From: Methylobacterium sp. CB376
GTDB lineage: Bacteria > Pseudomonadota > Alphaproteobacteria > Rhizobiales > Beijerinckiaceae
Direction of reading: 5' to 3'
Length of the DNA: 64,000 nt
Assembly: GCF_029714205.1 (NCBI RefSeq)
Contig: NZ_CP121648.1
Span: forward strand, 3,676,001 to 3,740,000
Part shown: piece after piece, positions 7,981 through 15,869 of the stretch
Position numbering within the stretch: position 1 is the stretch's first letter
Layout: every line of letters begins with the position of its first letter
Translations under genes and position numbers: made by a program
Notes under the pieces: model-generated
Told to the model about the DNA's origin: nothing
What the model saw: the letters and a program-made list of their open reading frames with translations, nothing else
The model's database searches: none

Positions 7981-8856
7981 TCAGCCCGGACGCGCGCAGG
8001 AATCGCACAAGGCGGCGTGCAGCGCGTCGATCAGCGCGATCCGCGCGCCCCGGCGGTGCAGGATGCCGATCGACCGGACGAAGGCGCGATCCGCGATGGG
8101 GATCTTGCGGATCGGGCGATCGTCGCTCGACCGGAAGCCGTAATCCGGGAGCAGCGCGATGCCGAGCCCGAGCGAGACCAGGATGGTGATGGTGTCCGGC
8201 GCGTCCAGCTCGAACAGCTCGTTCGGCACGATCCGGCGGCTGTTCAGGTAGTCGGTGACGATGGCGCCGGTCGGCGAGCGGCGATCCATGCGGATCAGCG
8301 GCGCCGCCGAGAGATACGCGTCCGTCGTGTCGCGGCGGAGGCCGACCGGGCTGACCAGCGTCAGCGGCTCCCGCCGCACCGGCAGCCATCCCCAGCCCTT
8401 CGCGAGCGCGAAGCGCGGCTGGACGGTGAGGGCGCAATCGATCTCGCCCGCCTCCAGCATGCGCGCGAGCTGCGAGGAGGTGCCCGGTGCGATGTGGAGG
8501 GCGATCTCGGGGCTGCGCTCCGCCATAAGCTTCAGGGCCGGCGGCAGGATCGAGATCAGCGCGGTCGACACGGCCCCGACCCGCAGGCCGCCGCGCAGCC
8601 GGCCGAGCTGCGCGACCTGGGCCAGGTCCGCCACCCGCGCCAGGATGTCCCGCCCCGCGGCGACCACCGCGCGCCCCTCGTCCGTGAGGGTGACGGCCCG
8701 GCCCTGGCGCCCCACCAGCCGGACGCCGAGCTCCCGCTCCAGCGCCTGAACCTGCTCGGCCACCGTGGCGCTCGCCAGGCCGAGGGCGCGCGCCGCGCCG
8801 GCCAGCGATCCCGCCTCGGCGATGGCGCAGAGCGTGGCGAGGAAGCGGGTGTTCAC
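7981..8856 (-). CDS. LysR-family transcriptional regulator
   Basis: The GTG at 8856 is preferred because LysR proteins begin a few residues before the helix-turn-helix, here NTRFLATLCAIAEAGSLAGA. An ATG at 8913 would add 19 atypical residues and run through the probable operator. The product has 291 residues: the DNA-binding domain at about 1-60 (ALGLASATVAEQVQALERELG) and a periplasmic-binding-protein-like effector domain behind it (SLGLGIALLPDYG near the C-terminus). It is divergent from the DapA-family gene at 8952, the usual arrangement for a LysR regulator and its target. A 159-bp gap separates it from the convergent GntR gene. Confidence 0.87.
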   Translation of the reverse strand: MNTRFLATLCAIAEAGSLAGAARALGLASATVAEQVQALERELGVRLVGRQGRAVTLTDEGRAVVAAGRDILARVADLAQVAQLGRLRGGLRVGAVSTALISILPPALKLMAERSPEIALHIAPGTSSQLARMLEAGEIDCALTVQPRFALAKGWGWLPVRREPLTLVSPVGLRRDTTDAYLSAAPLIRMDRRSPTGAIVTDYLNSRRIVPNELFELDAPDTITILVSLGLGIALLPDYGFRSSDDRPIRKIPIADRAFVRSIGILHRRGARIALIDALHAALCDSCARPG

Positions 8857-8872
8857 GCGCCGGATTTTCCTG

Positions 8873-8896
8873 TTCCCGAACACGGGAGAACACGGG
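8873..8896. promoter_or_regulatory. Candidate operator between the LysR and DapA-family genes
   Basis: TTCCCG at 8873-8878 and CGGGAG at 8883-8888 form a near-perfect inverted repeat around AACA. The 9-mer GAACACGGG is also directly repeated at 8878-8886 and 8888-8896, one helical turn apart. The site lies in the 95-bp gap between two divergent start codons, where a LysR regulator usually binds. The assignment is positional; no consensus for this regulator is known. Confidence 0.5.
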
Positions 8897-8951
8897 TATT
8901 TCCGCCGGCGCAAGTCCGTATCGTCCCGGGCAGGCCGCCAGGAGAGGAAGC

Positions 8952-9890
8952 ATGTCGCTCACGCCGTCCGCGCAGGGTGTCTACCCGATCGCCCCGACCC
9001 CGTTTCACCCGGACGGCAGCATCGACGTCGCCTCGATCGACGGGCTGACCGACTTCTACGTGGGATGCGGCGCGACGGGCCTGACCGTGCTCGGCGTGAT
9101 GGGCGAGGCGCCCAAGCTCGACCACGCCGAGGGGCTCGCGGTCGCCACCCGCTTCATCCGGCGCGCCCGCGGCCTGCCGGTGATCGTCGGCGTCTCGGCG
9201 CCGGGCTTCGCCGCGATGGCCTCGCTCGCCCGCGGCGCCATGGAGGCCGGGGCGGCGGGCGTGATGATCGCCCCCCCCAGCACGCTGCGCACCGACGACC
9301 AGATCGCGGCCTATTATCGCCAAGCCGTCGAGGCGATCGGGCCCGACGTGCCCTTCGTGATCCAGGATTACCCCCTCACCTTCTCGGTGGTGATGACGCC
9401 CGGGATCATCCGCCGGATCGTCACCGAGAACCCGTCCTGCGTCATGCTCAAGCACGAGGATTGGCCCGGGCTCGAGAAGATCTCGGCGCTGCGGGCCTTC
9501 GAGGCGGAGGGCGCGATGCGGCCCATCTCGATCCTGTGCGGCAATGGCGGCCTGTTCCTCGACTTCGAGTGCGAGCGCGGCGCCGACGGCGCCATGACCG
9601 GCTACGCCTTCCCCGACATGCTGGTCGACGTGGTGCGGCTGTCGAAGGCGGGCGAGCGCGACCGCGCCCACGACCTGTTCGACGCGCACCTGCCGCTCCT
9701 GCGCTACGAGCAGCAGCCCGGGATCGGCCTCGCCGTGCGCAAGTACGTGATGGCGCGGCGCGGGCTGATCGCCTCGGACGCGCAGCGCAAGCCCGCGGGC
9801 GGGCTCGGCCCGGCCGCGCGGGCCGAGGTCGAGTACCTGCTGGGCCGGCTCGCCCGGCACGATCCCCGCGCGCGGGTGCGGCCGCTCTGA
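8952..9890 (+). CDS. Dihydrodipicolinate synthase / N-acetylneuraminate lyase family protein
   Basis: The 312-residue class I aldolase of the DapA superfamily has the conserved N-terminal block GVYPIAPTPFHPDGSID. The substrate loop is GVMGEAPKLDHAEG, in which canonical DapA would have GTTGE. The conserved tyrosine is Y140 in VIQDYPLTF, and the Schiff-base lysine is K167 in CVMLKHED. GGAGAGGAAG just before ATG 8952 is an excellent ribosome-binding site. Departures from the DapA signature make housekeeping lysine synthesis unlikely; a catabolic aldolase or hydratase acting on a 2-keto acid, under the adjacent LysR regulator, is more plausible (inference). Confidence 0.82.
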   Translation: MSLTPSAQGVYPIAPTPFHPDGSIDVASIDGLTDFYVGCGATGLTVLGVMGEAPKLDHAEGLAVATRFIRRARGLPVIVGVSAPGFAAMASLARGAMEAGAAGVMIAPPSTLRTDDQIAAYYRQAVEAIGPDVPFVIQDYPLTFSVVMTPGIIRRIVTENPSCVMLKHEDWPGLEKISALRAFEAEGAMRPISILCGNGGLFLDFECERGADGAMTGYAFPDMLVDVVRLSKAGERDRAHDLFDAHLPLLRYEQQPGIGLAVRKYVMARRGLIASDAQRKPAGGLGPAARAEVEYLLGRLARHDPRARVRPL

Positions 9891-9891
9891 T

Positions 9892-9922
9892 ACGGGATCC
9901 GCTTGGATCAACCGGATCCCGT
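9892..9922. repeat. REP-like palindrome after the DapA-family gene
   Basis: Perfect 10-bp arms ACGGGATCCG at 9892-9901 and CGGATCCCGT at 9913-9922 flank an 11-nt loop. The palindrome begins one base after the stop codon (TGA 9888-9890). The same motif family occurs at 13,561-13,590. It probably acts as a transcript-end hairpin, although no T tract follows. Confidence 0.75.
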
Positions 9923-9972
9923 GCGACGCGCCGCGGACGACCGGCCGGCCCCGCCGCGGGCGCGGCCGTGCC

Positions 9973-10892
9973 TCAGAGCGTCGTCGGCCGCGCGCTGCGC
10001 TCCGCCTCCGCGGTGCCGGGGACCCGGCCCTTCCCGGCGACGTGCCGGATGAACGCCGCCGCCCAGGCGTCGAAGCAGGCCATCGCGTCGGGCTCGCGAG
10101 CCATGTCGTCGGCCTGGTCGTCCGCGTAGGCCCTGCCCCGGCCCACCGTCGCGTGGCGCCAGAGCGCGTCCGGCACCTCGATCCCGCTGTAGCGGCACTG
10201 CCAGACGAGGCCCTGATAGGCCAGCCGCTCCTCGCCCTGGTAGGGCTGGGTCGCCGGATCGAACCACGCCTTGTGCCGCAGGATCCGGGGGCGGCCGTCG
10301 GCGTCGAGCTCGTCGCCGCCCTCGTTGCCGTAGCAGAAGAAGGCGGCGCTGCGCCCCTCCAGGTGGTTGCGGCTGAGCTCGCGCCAGAGCGGCGAGCGCT
10401 CCAGCGCCTGCGCCTTCGCGGTGCTCTTCTTGTCGATCAGGTCCGGGCGCGGGTTGCCGCCGCTCGCGCAGACGAGGCGGTCGAACAGCGCCTTGAGGTT
10501 CGTGGTGGGGCCGTACCACCAGACCGGCCCGATGATCGCCCAGGCGTCGGCCCGGGCGAGGCGCGCGTAGAGGTTCTCGTTCCAGAGCAGGTCCGGCTGG
10601 TGGTCGCTGCCCGGGGCGTAGCAGTTGCAGGGCCAGACGCAGAGCGCCATCGCGGAGCCGACGCAGCCGTTGCAGCCCTGGATCTTGGGCTTGCCGTGCT
10701 CGTTGCCGAGATCGACGTGGTCCGCCTGCCAGTCGGGCGGCAGCTGACCGAGCAGGCGGTGCATCAGGAAGCGCGCCTTGCCGTCGAGACCCGGGCAGCC
10801 GTCGAGCCGCGGGCCGAGCCGGCGATCACCAGCACGCGCAGCGGCCGCTCCTCCAGGGAAAGCGCGCCGGCCGCGGCCCTCAGCTCATCCAT
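9973..10892 (-). pseudogene. Flavodoxin-like NAD(P)H-dependent oxidoreductase, frameshifted
   Basis: The protein is read in two frames. The N-terminal part starts at ATG 10,892 after GGGGGGAGGG and reads MDELRAAAGALSLEERPLRV followed by LVIAGSARGS, the flavodoxin-fold first strand and FMN loop. That frame ends at a TGA. Family sequence resumes in the next frame at about 10,810 with DGCPGLDGKARFLMHRLLG and continues to 9973 through VWPCNCYAPGSD, GPVWWYGPTTNLKALFDRL and CRYSGIEVPDALWRHA. Joining the two needs one extra base near 10,810 (GGCTCGACGGC). It is therefore either a recent single-base deletion or a sequencing error; everything else in the gene looks intact. Confidence 0.75.
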
Positions 10893-11115
10893 CGCGCCCT
10901 CCCCCCGGATGCGGGACCGCCACGCGCCGGCCCGGCAGGCGAAAAATCCCGGCCGCACCCGTTGTTCCCGGGGAGCTGTGCCGTGCGGCGCCCGGTCGCC
11001 GCGGCGGAACCGCCGTCCCGAGCGCCCATTCCCCCCACCGTCCCCGCAGGCCGGGGCGGGCGCCGCGTCGGCCGATCACGCGGCGCCGGACGGCTAGGAA
11101 CCGGGAGATCCCCTC

Positions 11116-11595
11116 ATGCGACGACTTGCTCTTCCCCTGCTGCTCGCGATCGGCGTCGCGACGTCCGCCGCGGCGCAGCCGCCCCTGTCCGGCCGGGAGC
11201 CGGCCCTCCTCTTCCACGGCAATTACTGCGGCCCGGGCAACAATGCCCCGCTCCTGCCGGTCGACGCGCTCGACCTCGCCTGCGCCCGCCACGATGCCTG
11301 CACGCCGGACGGAGGCCTGCCGTCCCGGGCCTGCAACGCGCGCCTCGCCCGGGAGGCCGAGGCGGTCGCCCGCGACGCGAGCCAGCCGCAGGACCTGCGG
11401 GCGCTCGCCGGGATGGTCGCGACCGGTGCCGCGCTCCTGCCCACCGCGCCGGGCGCCGCGCCGCGCCCGGCGCTGTCGATGCGGGCCGCGCCGCTCGCCG
11501 GTCCGGTCACCCTGATCGCGCCCCGGCCGGCCGCGGACCCGGACGCCCTGGAGCCGGATTCCCCGGACCTGGAGCCCGCGGACGAGGCCGAGTAG
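11116..11595 (+). CDS. Small secreted phospholipase A2-like protein
   Basis: The 159-residue product has a signal peptide (residues 1-20, ending SAAA before QPP). The pattern GNYCGPGN (35-42) resembles the calcium loop of secreted phospholipases A2, and LACARHDAC (54-62) supplies the catalytic His59-Asp60 pair flanked by Cys56 and Cys62. The C-terminal half is Ala/Pro-rich and probably disordered. GGGAG lies 9 bases before ATG 11,116. If active it would hydrolyse the sn-2 ester of phospholipids outside the cytoplasm. The core is shorter than animal enzymes and closer to bacterial/fungal PLA2-like proteins; a non-enzymatic role is possible. Its stop is 6 bp from the convergent oxidoreductase gene. 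Confidence 0.6.
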   Translation: MRRLALPLLLAIGVATSAAAQPPLSGREPALLFHGNYCGPGNNAPLLPVDALDLACARHDACTPDGGLPSRACNARLAREAEAVARDASQPQDLRALAGMVATGAALLPTAPGAAPRPALSMRAAPLAGPVTLIAPRPAADPDALEPDSPDLEPADEAE

Positions 11596-11601
11596 GCCCG
11601 G

Positions 11602-13245
11602 TCAGGCGCCGCGGGCATCCTCCAGGATCATCGCGGCCCCCTTCTCGGCCATCATGATGGTGGGCGAGTTGGTGTTGCCGGAGGTGATGCGCGGCATCGC
11701 CGAGGCGTCGACGACGCGCAAGCCCCGCACCCCCCGCACCCGCATCCGCGCGTCGAGCACCGCGCCGGGCTCGTGGTCCGGCCCCATCCGGGCGGTGCCG
11801 ACCGGATGGAAGATCGTGGTGCCGAGGTCCCCGGCGGCGCGCAGCAGCCCCTCGTCGCTCGTCACCTCGGGGCCCGGCCGGTACTCCTCGGGCCGGTAGC
11901 GGGCGAGGGGCGGCTGCGCGACGATGCGGCGGGTGAGCTTGAGCGCGTCGACCGCGACGCGCCGATCCTCGTCCGTCGAGAGGTAGTTCGGCCGGATCGC
12001 GGGCGGCGCGGCCGGGTCGGGGCTCGCCGCGTGGACGCTGCCGCGGCTCGACGGGCGCAGGTTGCACACGCTCGCCGTAAAGGCCCCGAACGGGTGCAGC
12101 CCCTCGCCCCACTTGTCGAGGGAGAGCGGCTGGAAGTGGAATTCGAGGTTGGCGGTGGCGTAGTCCGGCGAGGACTTGGCGAAGACCCCGACCTGGCTCG
12201 GCGCCATGGTGAGCGGCCCGGTCCGGAACAGGGCGTACTCGATCCCCATCCAGGCCCGCTTGAACAGGTTCGCGTAGGTCAGGTTGAGGGTCGGCACGCC
12301 GGTCACCTTGTAGACCGGGCGGATCTGCAGGTGGTCCTGCAGATTCTCGCCGACCCCGGGGGCGTGGTGGACGAGGCCGATGCCGAGATCCCGCAGCCGC
12401 GCGCCGTCGCCGATGCCCGAGAGTTCGAGGAGCTTGGGCGAGGCCACGGCGCCGGCCGAGAGCACCACCTCGCCGCGCGCCCGGGCGAGGGCGCGCCGTC
12501 CGTCCGGCCGCGCGAAGACCACGCCCGCCGCGCGGCCCTCCTCGATCAGCACCCGCTCGACGTGGATCCCGGTCTCCAGCCGCAGGTTCGGCCGGCCGAG
12601 GGCGGGCTTGAGGAAGCCCCGCGCGGCGCTCCAGCGCCGGCCCCGGCGCTGGTTGACCTGGAAGTAGGACGAGCCCTCGTTGTCGCCGGTGTTGAAGTCC
12701 GGGATCTTGCGGATGCCGGCCGCCTCGGCGGCGTCCCGGATCGCGTCGAGCACCGCCCAGCGGATGCGGGGCGGCTCGACGCGCCACTCGCCGCCCGAGC
12801 GGTGGAAGGCGTTGGGCGGCGCGATGTGGTCCTCGTGCTTAAGGAAGAAGGGCAGGACGTCGTCCCAGCCCCAGCCGCTGAGGCCGAGCTGGCGCCAGCC
12901 GTCGTAATCGGCCGCCTGGCCGCGCATGTAGATCATGGCGTTGATGGCCGAGGAGCCGCCGATGACCTTGCCGCGCGGATAGGCGAGCTGGCGCCCGTTG
13001 AGCCCCGCCTCCGCCTCGGTGGTGAAGAGCCAGTCCGCCCGCTTGTTGCCGATGGCGAACAGGTAGCCGGCCGGGATGTGGAACCAGATCCAGTTGTCGC
13101 GCCCGCCCGCCTCCAGGACCAGGACCGAGCGGCGCGGATCCGCCGACAGGCGGTTGGCGAGCACGCAGCCCGCCGAGCCCGCCCCCACCACGATGTGGTC
13201 GTAGGTCCCGAAATCAACCGGAGCCTCGCCCTCGCTCGCTGTCAT
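11602..13245 (-). CDS. GMC-family FAD oxidoreductase (choline/alcohol dehydrogenase-like)
   Basis: The start at ATG 13,245 follows GGAGGAG and gives 547 residues, normal for the family. The FAD dinucleotide loop is in DHIVVGAGSAGCVLANRL. The GMC signatures GKVIGGSSAINAMIYMRGQ and SAGAVASPKLLELSGIG are present, and the C-terminal half has FHPVGTARMG with the catalytic histidine followed by SGNTNSPTIMMAEKGA. It oxidises a primary alcohol, with choline dehydrogenase, glucose dehydrogenase and polyethylene-glycol dehydrogenase as relatives; the substrate is open. The upstream frame continues to 13,398 but is not conserved-looking. REP-like hairpins lie upstream at 13,435-13,590. Confidence 0.88.
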   Translation of the reverse strand: MTASEGEAPVDFGTYDHIVVGAGSAGCVLANRLSADPRRSVLVLEAGGRDNWIWFHIPAGYLFAIGNKRADWLFTTEAEAGLNGRQLAYPRGKVIGGSSAINAMIYMRGQAADYDGWRQLGLSGWGWDDVLPFFLKHEDHIAPPNAFHRSGGEWRVEPPRIRWAVLDAIRDAAEAAGIRKIPDFNTGDNEGSSYFQVNQRRGRRWSAARGFLKPALGRPNLRLETGIHVERVLIEEGRAAGVVFARPDGRRALARARGEVVLSAGAVASPKLLELSGIGDGARLRDLGIGLVHHAPGVGENLQDHLQIRPVYKVTGVPTLNLTYANLFKRAWMGIEYALFRTGPLTMAPSQVGVFAKSSPDYATANLEFHFQPLSLDKWGEGLHPFGAFTASVCNLRPSSRGSVHAASPDPAAPPAIRPNYLSTDEDRRVAVDALKLTRRIVAQPPLARYRPEEYRPGPEVTSDEGLLRAAGDLGTTIFHPVGTARMGPDHEPGAVLDARMRVRGVRGLRVVDASAMPRITSGNTNSPTIMMAEKGAAMILEDARGA

Positions 13246-13434
13246 GTCTCCTCCCGGGCTTCGCGTCGTTTCCGCGCTGTGTAGCGCAAAGCGGGCGCGG
13301 GGCAGTAGCGGCTCCCGGCGGGGCCGGGCCGCTCCCGCCGCCTCGCAGGCCGGTCCGGCCGGTGTCTCCCGGGAGACTCCGCTCCGGGAGGCCGTCACGG
13401 AAGCGAAGCAAGCGCGAATGTGGTGTCATACCAA

Positions 13435-13590
13435 ATCCGCTTGATCTCTTCGGGATGGCGGATTTGGGCTTCGCTCAGGCGCCGCGCGGGCTGGTGATCC
13501 GCTTGATCCCTTCGGGATGGCGGATTCGGGCTTCGCTCAGGCGCCGCGCGGGCTCGTGATACGGGACCCGCCTTGATGAAGCGGATCCCG
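13435..13590. repeat. 62-bp direct repeat pair plus a third REP-like hairpin
   Basis: Two 62-bp units, 13,435-13,496 and 13,497-13,558, differ at only a few positions. Each contains ATCCGC...GCGGAT arms around TTGATC.CTTCGGGATG. A third hairpin, ACGGGACCCG (13,561-13,570) with CGGATCCCG (13,582-13,590), follows directly and matches the palindrome at 9892-9922. The cluster sits between the end of the glycosyltransferase gene (13,593) and the start of the GMC gene (13,245), which run in the same direction. Confidence 0.8.
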
Positions 13591-13592
13591 GA

Positions 13593-14621
13593 TCAGCTGC
13601 CCGGCTCGATCGAGCAGGTATCCGCTGCGCCCACCTTGAAGAATTGACCGATGAGAGGGCTCGTGGGGAGTTTTCGATCTTTGTTTCGACCGTGACCCTT
13701 AAATCCTCCGTAAACCACCCTATAATGTCTGAAAGATCGCACAACCGCGATCGGGGATCTCATCAGGAGAGAAAAAGCAAACTCCGCGGCCGTCAAGAAC
13801 TTTCTGTCTCGTAGGGCAAGAGATAGCAGCCAGGAAAGAACATTAACGTTTGCTTCCCTCAGGAGCGCCGCGGAACCAGCATCACGTCTGAGGTGGTCCC
13901 GGGCGACAAGGAGGAACGATTTGTACATCCTCCTGTGATTGCTTGACATGTTGTCGGAGGCTTGCCTGTATCCGGTCAGAAACTCGGGAACCAGCGCGAA
14001 GTTGTACTTTCTGGAGATTGCCAGGTAGAGGGCCCAATCCTCGCATCCTTGGGCACCTCGGTCTCGCAAGCTCGCGTCGTAGCCCCCCACCTCACGAACG
14101 GCGGCGGTCCGCATCAGGGTGGCGCTTCCGTTGCCGATGAAATTCATCGTGCACAGCGCCTCGTAGACCCTTCCCTCGTGAGCTGGTTTCCAGTCGGCGA
14201 CGATGATGATGCCCCGCTCGTCGATCTGGGCCGACCACGTATAGGCGAGCGCCGCATCGGCGCCGGCCGCCTCGATCGCGACCAGCTGCTTCGCGATGCG
14301 GTCCGGCGAACAGAGATCGTCCGCGTCGACGGGAGCGACGAAGGCGCCCCGGGCCTGCGCGATCCCCTCGTTCCGCGCCCGCGCAACCCCTCCGTTCGCC
14401 TGCCTGATCAACCGTATCCGTGCGTCGAGCGCCGCGTGACGCGCCACGATCGCGGTCGTGCGATCCGTCGAGCCGTCATCAACGACCAGGATCTCCAAAT
14501 CACGATGGCTCTGTGACCTGACACTCACCAATGTAGCGTCGATCGTCTTCTCGGCGTTGTACGCTGGAATAACCACGGTGACCAAAGTGTGGCAGTTACA
14601 CGAACTTGAATTCACGCTCAT
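13593..14621 (-). CDS. Family 2 glycosyltransferase
   Basis: The start at ATG 14,621 gives MSVNSSSCNC, followed by the GT-A fold (TLVTVVIPAYNAEKTIDATL, then EILVVDDGSTDRT). An ATG 18 bases further upstream is an alternative. The metal-binding DXD-type motif is APVDADDLCSPDRI, and GGYDASLRDRGAQGCEDWAL supplies the acceptor-side acidic residues. At 342 residues with no membrane helix, it resembles non-processive transferases of exopolysaccharide or O-antigen assembly; donor and acceptor are not predictable. A 7-bp inverted repeat CGAGACG/CGTCTCG (14,704-14,726) lies in its upstream region. It is the last of three same-strand glycan genes. Confidence 0.85.
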   Translation of the reverse strand: MSVNSSSCNCHTLVTVVIPAYNAEKTIDATLVSVRSQSHRDLEILVVDDGSTDRTTAIVARHAALDARIRLIRQANGGVARARNEGIAQARGAFVAPVDADDLCSPDRIAKQLVAIEAAGADAALAYTWSAQIDERGIIIVADWKPAHEGRVYEALCTMNFIGNGSATLMRTAAVREVGGYDASLRDRGAQGCEDWALYLAISRKYNFALVPEFLTGYRQASDNMSSNHRRMYKSFLLVARDHLRRDAGSAALLREANVNVLSWLLSLALRDRKFLTAAEFAFSLLMRSPIAVVRSFRHYRVVYGGFKGHGRNKDRKLPTSPLIGQFFKVGAADTCSIEPGS

Positions 14622-14857
14622 GCCACATCCATACAGCACGGAATCGCCTTATAGTGCACGATCTATGCGATATACCGGCAATCCGAACGGGCGCACTCGC
14701 CCCCGAGACGATACATTCACGTCTCGTATACATTGCGTGGTCGGATGAAGCAAATCGGCCGGCAATTCCGAGGTTGAAGCCTCGCCCGAACGGGCCGCGC
14801 TCGGTGTCGGCGGCGCCGAGAGCTGACCATGTGTCGGCCTGGACTGGGCGAGGCCTG

Positions 14858-15868
14858 TCATCCATCTCCGAGCGCCCGCGCGAGCACTGCCTTGCCGGCA
14901 TTCGGTGCGGCGATCCTGGGCAGGGCGTAGCGCTGAAAGTCTGCGGGCTCCACCGCCGTCGCGACGGTCGAGCATGCCCACGCGAAGCCGCACGCGGCCA
15001 CGGCGGCCTGAGCGGAGGCGTCCATCGCGCCGTACGGGTAGGCGAAGCCGTCGACGCGCTGCCCGCTCATCTCCTCCGCGGCGCGCTTGCCCTCCGCGAT
15101 TTCCCATCGCTGCTCGGCGGGCGTGAGCGTCGGCAGCGCCGGGTGACTGAGCGTGTGGCCTCCGATGGTGAGGACGCCGCGCCGCGCCATCCCGCGGACC
15201 TCGTCCGGCGTCATCGCCCTCTCCTCCTCGCAGGCCGCCCCCGCTCCCCCCAGAGCCCGTCGCAGCGTCGCCATCGCGCCCTCGCGCTCGGGACGCGAGG
15301 CGTCGCGGATCACGCGCCAGAGGGCCTGGTAGGCCGCCTCCCGCGCCGTCCGGGGACTCTCCCACGCGCGCCACCTCCGCCGGTCGCGGTCGAGCCGGTC
15401 GGGTTCGCCGAATTGCAGGCGGTATCGCCCGTCCGCGATCCCGACCGAGAGGTCGGCCGGGGCGGAGCGGTCGAGGATCAGGTGGGCGAGCTCGTCCCAC
15501 CAGAACGGCTCGGGACGCCCGATCGCGGCGGTCGTCAGGAAGAGGGTCGCCGGGATCCCGGCCGCCGCGAGCCTGGGCTCGGCCTGGCGCAGGTTGTCGA
15601 CGTAGCCGTCGTCGAAGGTGAGCGCCACCGCGTCGCGCGGGAGGGTGCCGGCGGTGAGCGCGGCGACGAAGGCGGCGAGGTCCATGGGGGTCCGGGAGCG
15701 CCGGAGATGCTCCAGATGCGCCTCGAAATGGCGCGGGGAGACCGCGAGTTGCCAGGGATCGGAGTCGAGCTCGGCGACCCGGTGATACATGAGGATCACC
15801 GGACGCGGTCCCGAGCCGAACGGCCAGGCCCTGCGCAGCTGGCGCTTGAGGAAGCCCACGCCCCTCAC
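14858..15868 (-). CDS. Polysaccharide deacetylase (NodB-homology domain)
   Basis: The product has 336 residues. VILMYHRV opens the fold, ALTFDDGYVDN (D86, D87) is NodB motif 1 with the catalytic base and metal ligand, and GGHTLSHPALPTL near residue 230 is motif 2 with both metal-binding histidines. All residues needed for a divalent-metal deacetylase are present. It removes N- or O-acetyl groups from a polysaccharide. No clear signal peptide is seen, although FLKRQLRRAW at the start could be membrane-associating. The start is GTG 15,868, one base after the stop of the upstream glycosyltransferase-methyltransferase gene, so translation is probably coupled. Confidence 0.85.
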   Translation of the reverse strand: MRGVGFLKRQLRRAWPFGSGPRPVILMYHRVAELDSDPWQLAVSPRHFEAHLEHLRRSRTPMDLAAFVAALTAGTLPRDAVALTFDDGYVDNLRQAEPRLAAAGIPATLFLTTAAIGRPEPFWWDELAHLILDRSAPADLSVGIADGRYRLQFGEPDRLDRDRRRWRAWESPRTAREAAYQALWRVIRDASRPEREGAMATLRRALGGAGAACEEERAMTPDEVRGMARRGVLTIGGHTLSHPALPTLTPAEQRWEIAEGKRAAEEMSGQRVDGFAYPYGAMDASAQAAVAACGFAWACSTVATAVEPADFQRYALPRIAAPNAGKAVLARALGDG

Positions 15869-15869
15869 C

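Noticed and set aside
8853..9911. Antisense frame over the DapA-family gene
   Set aside because: The composition is His/Arg/Gly-rich without motifs, and the plus-strand gene has catalytic residues and a ribosome-binding site.
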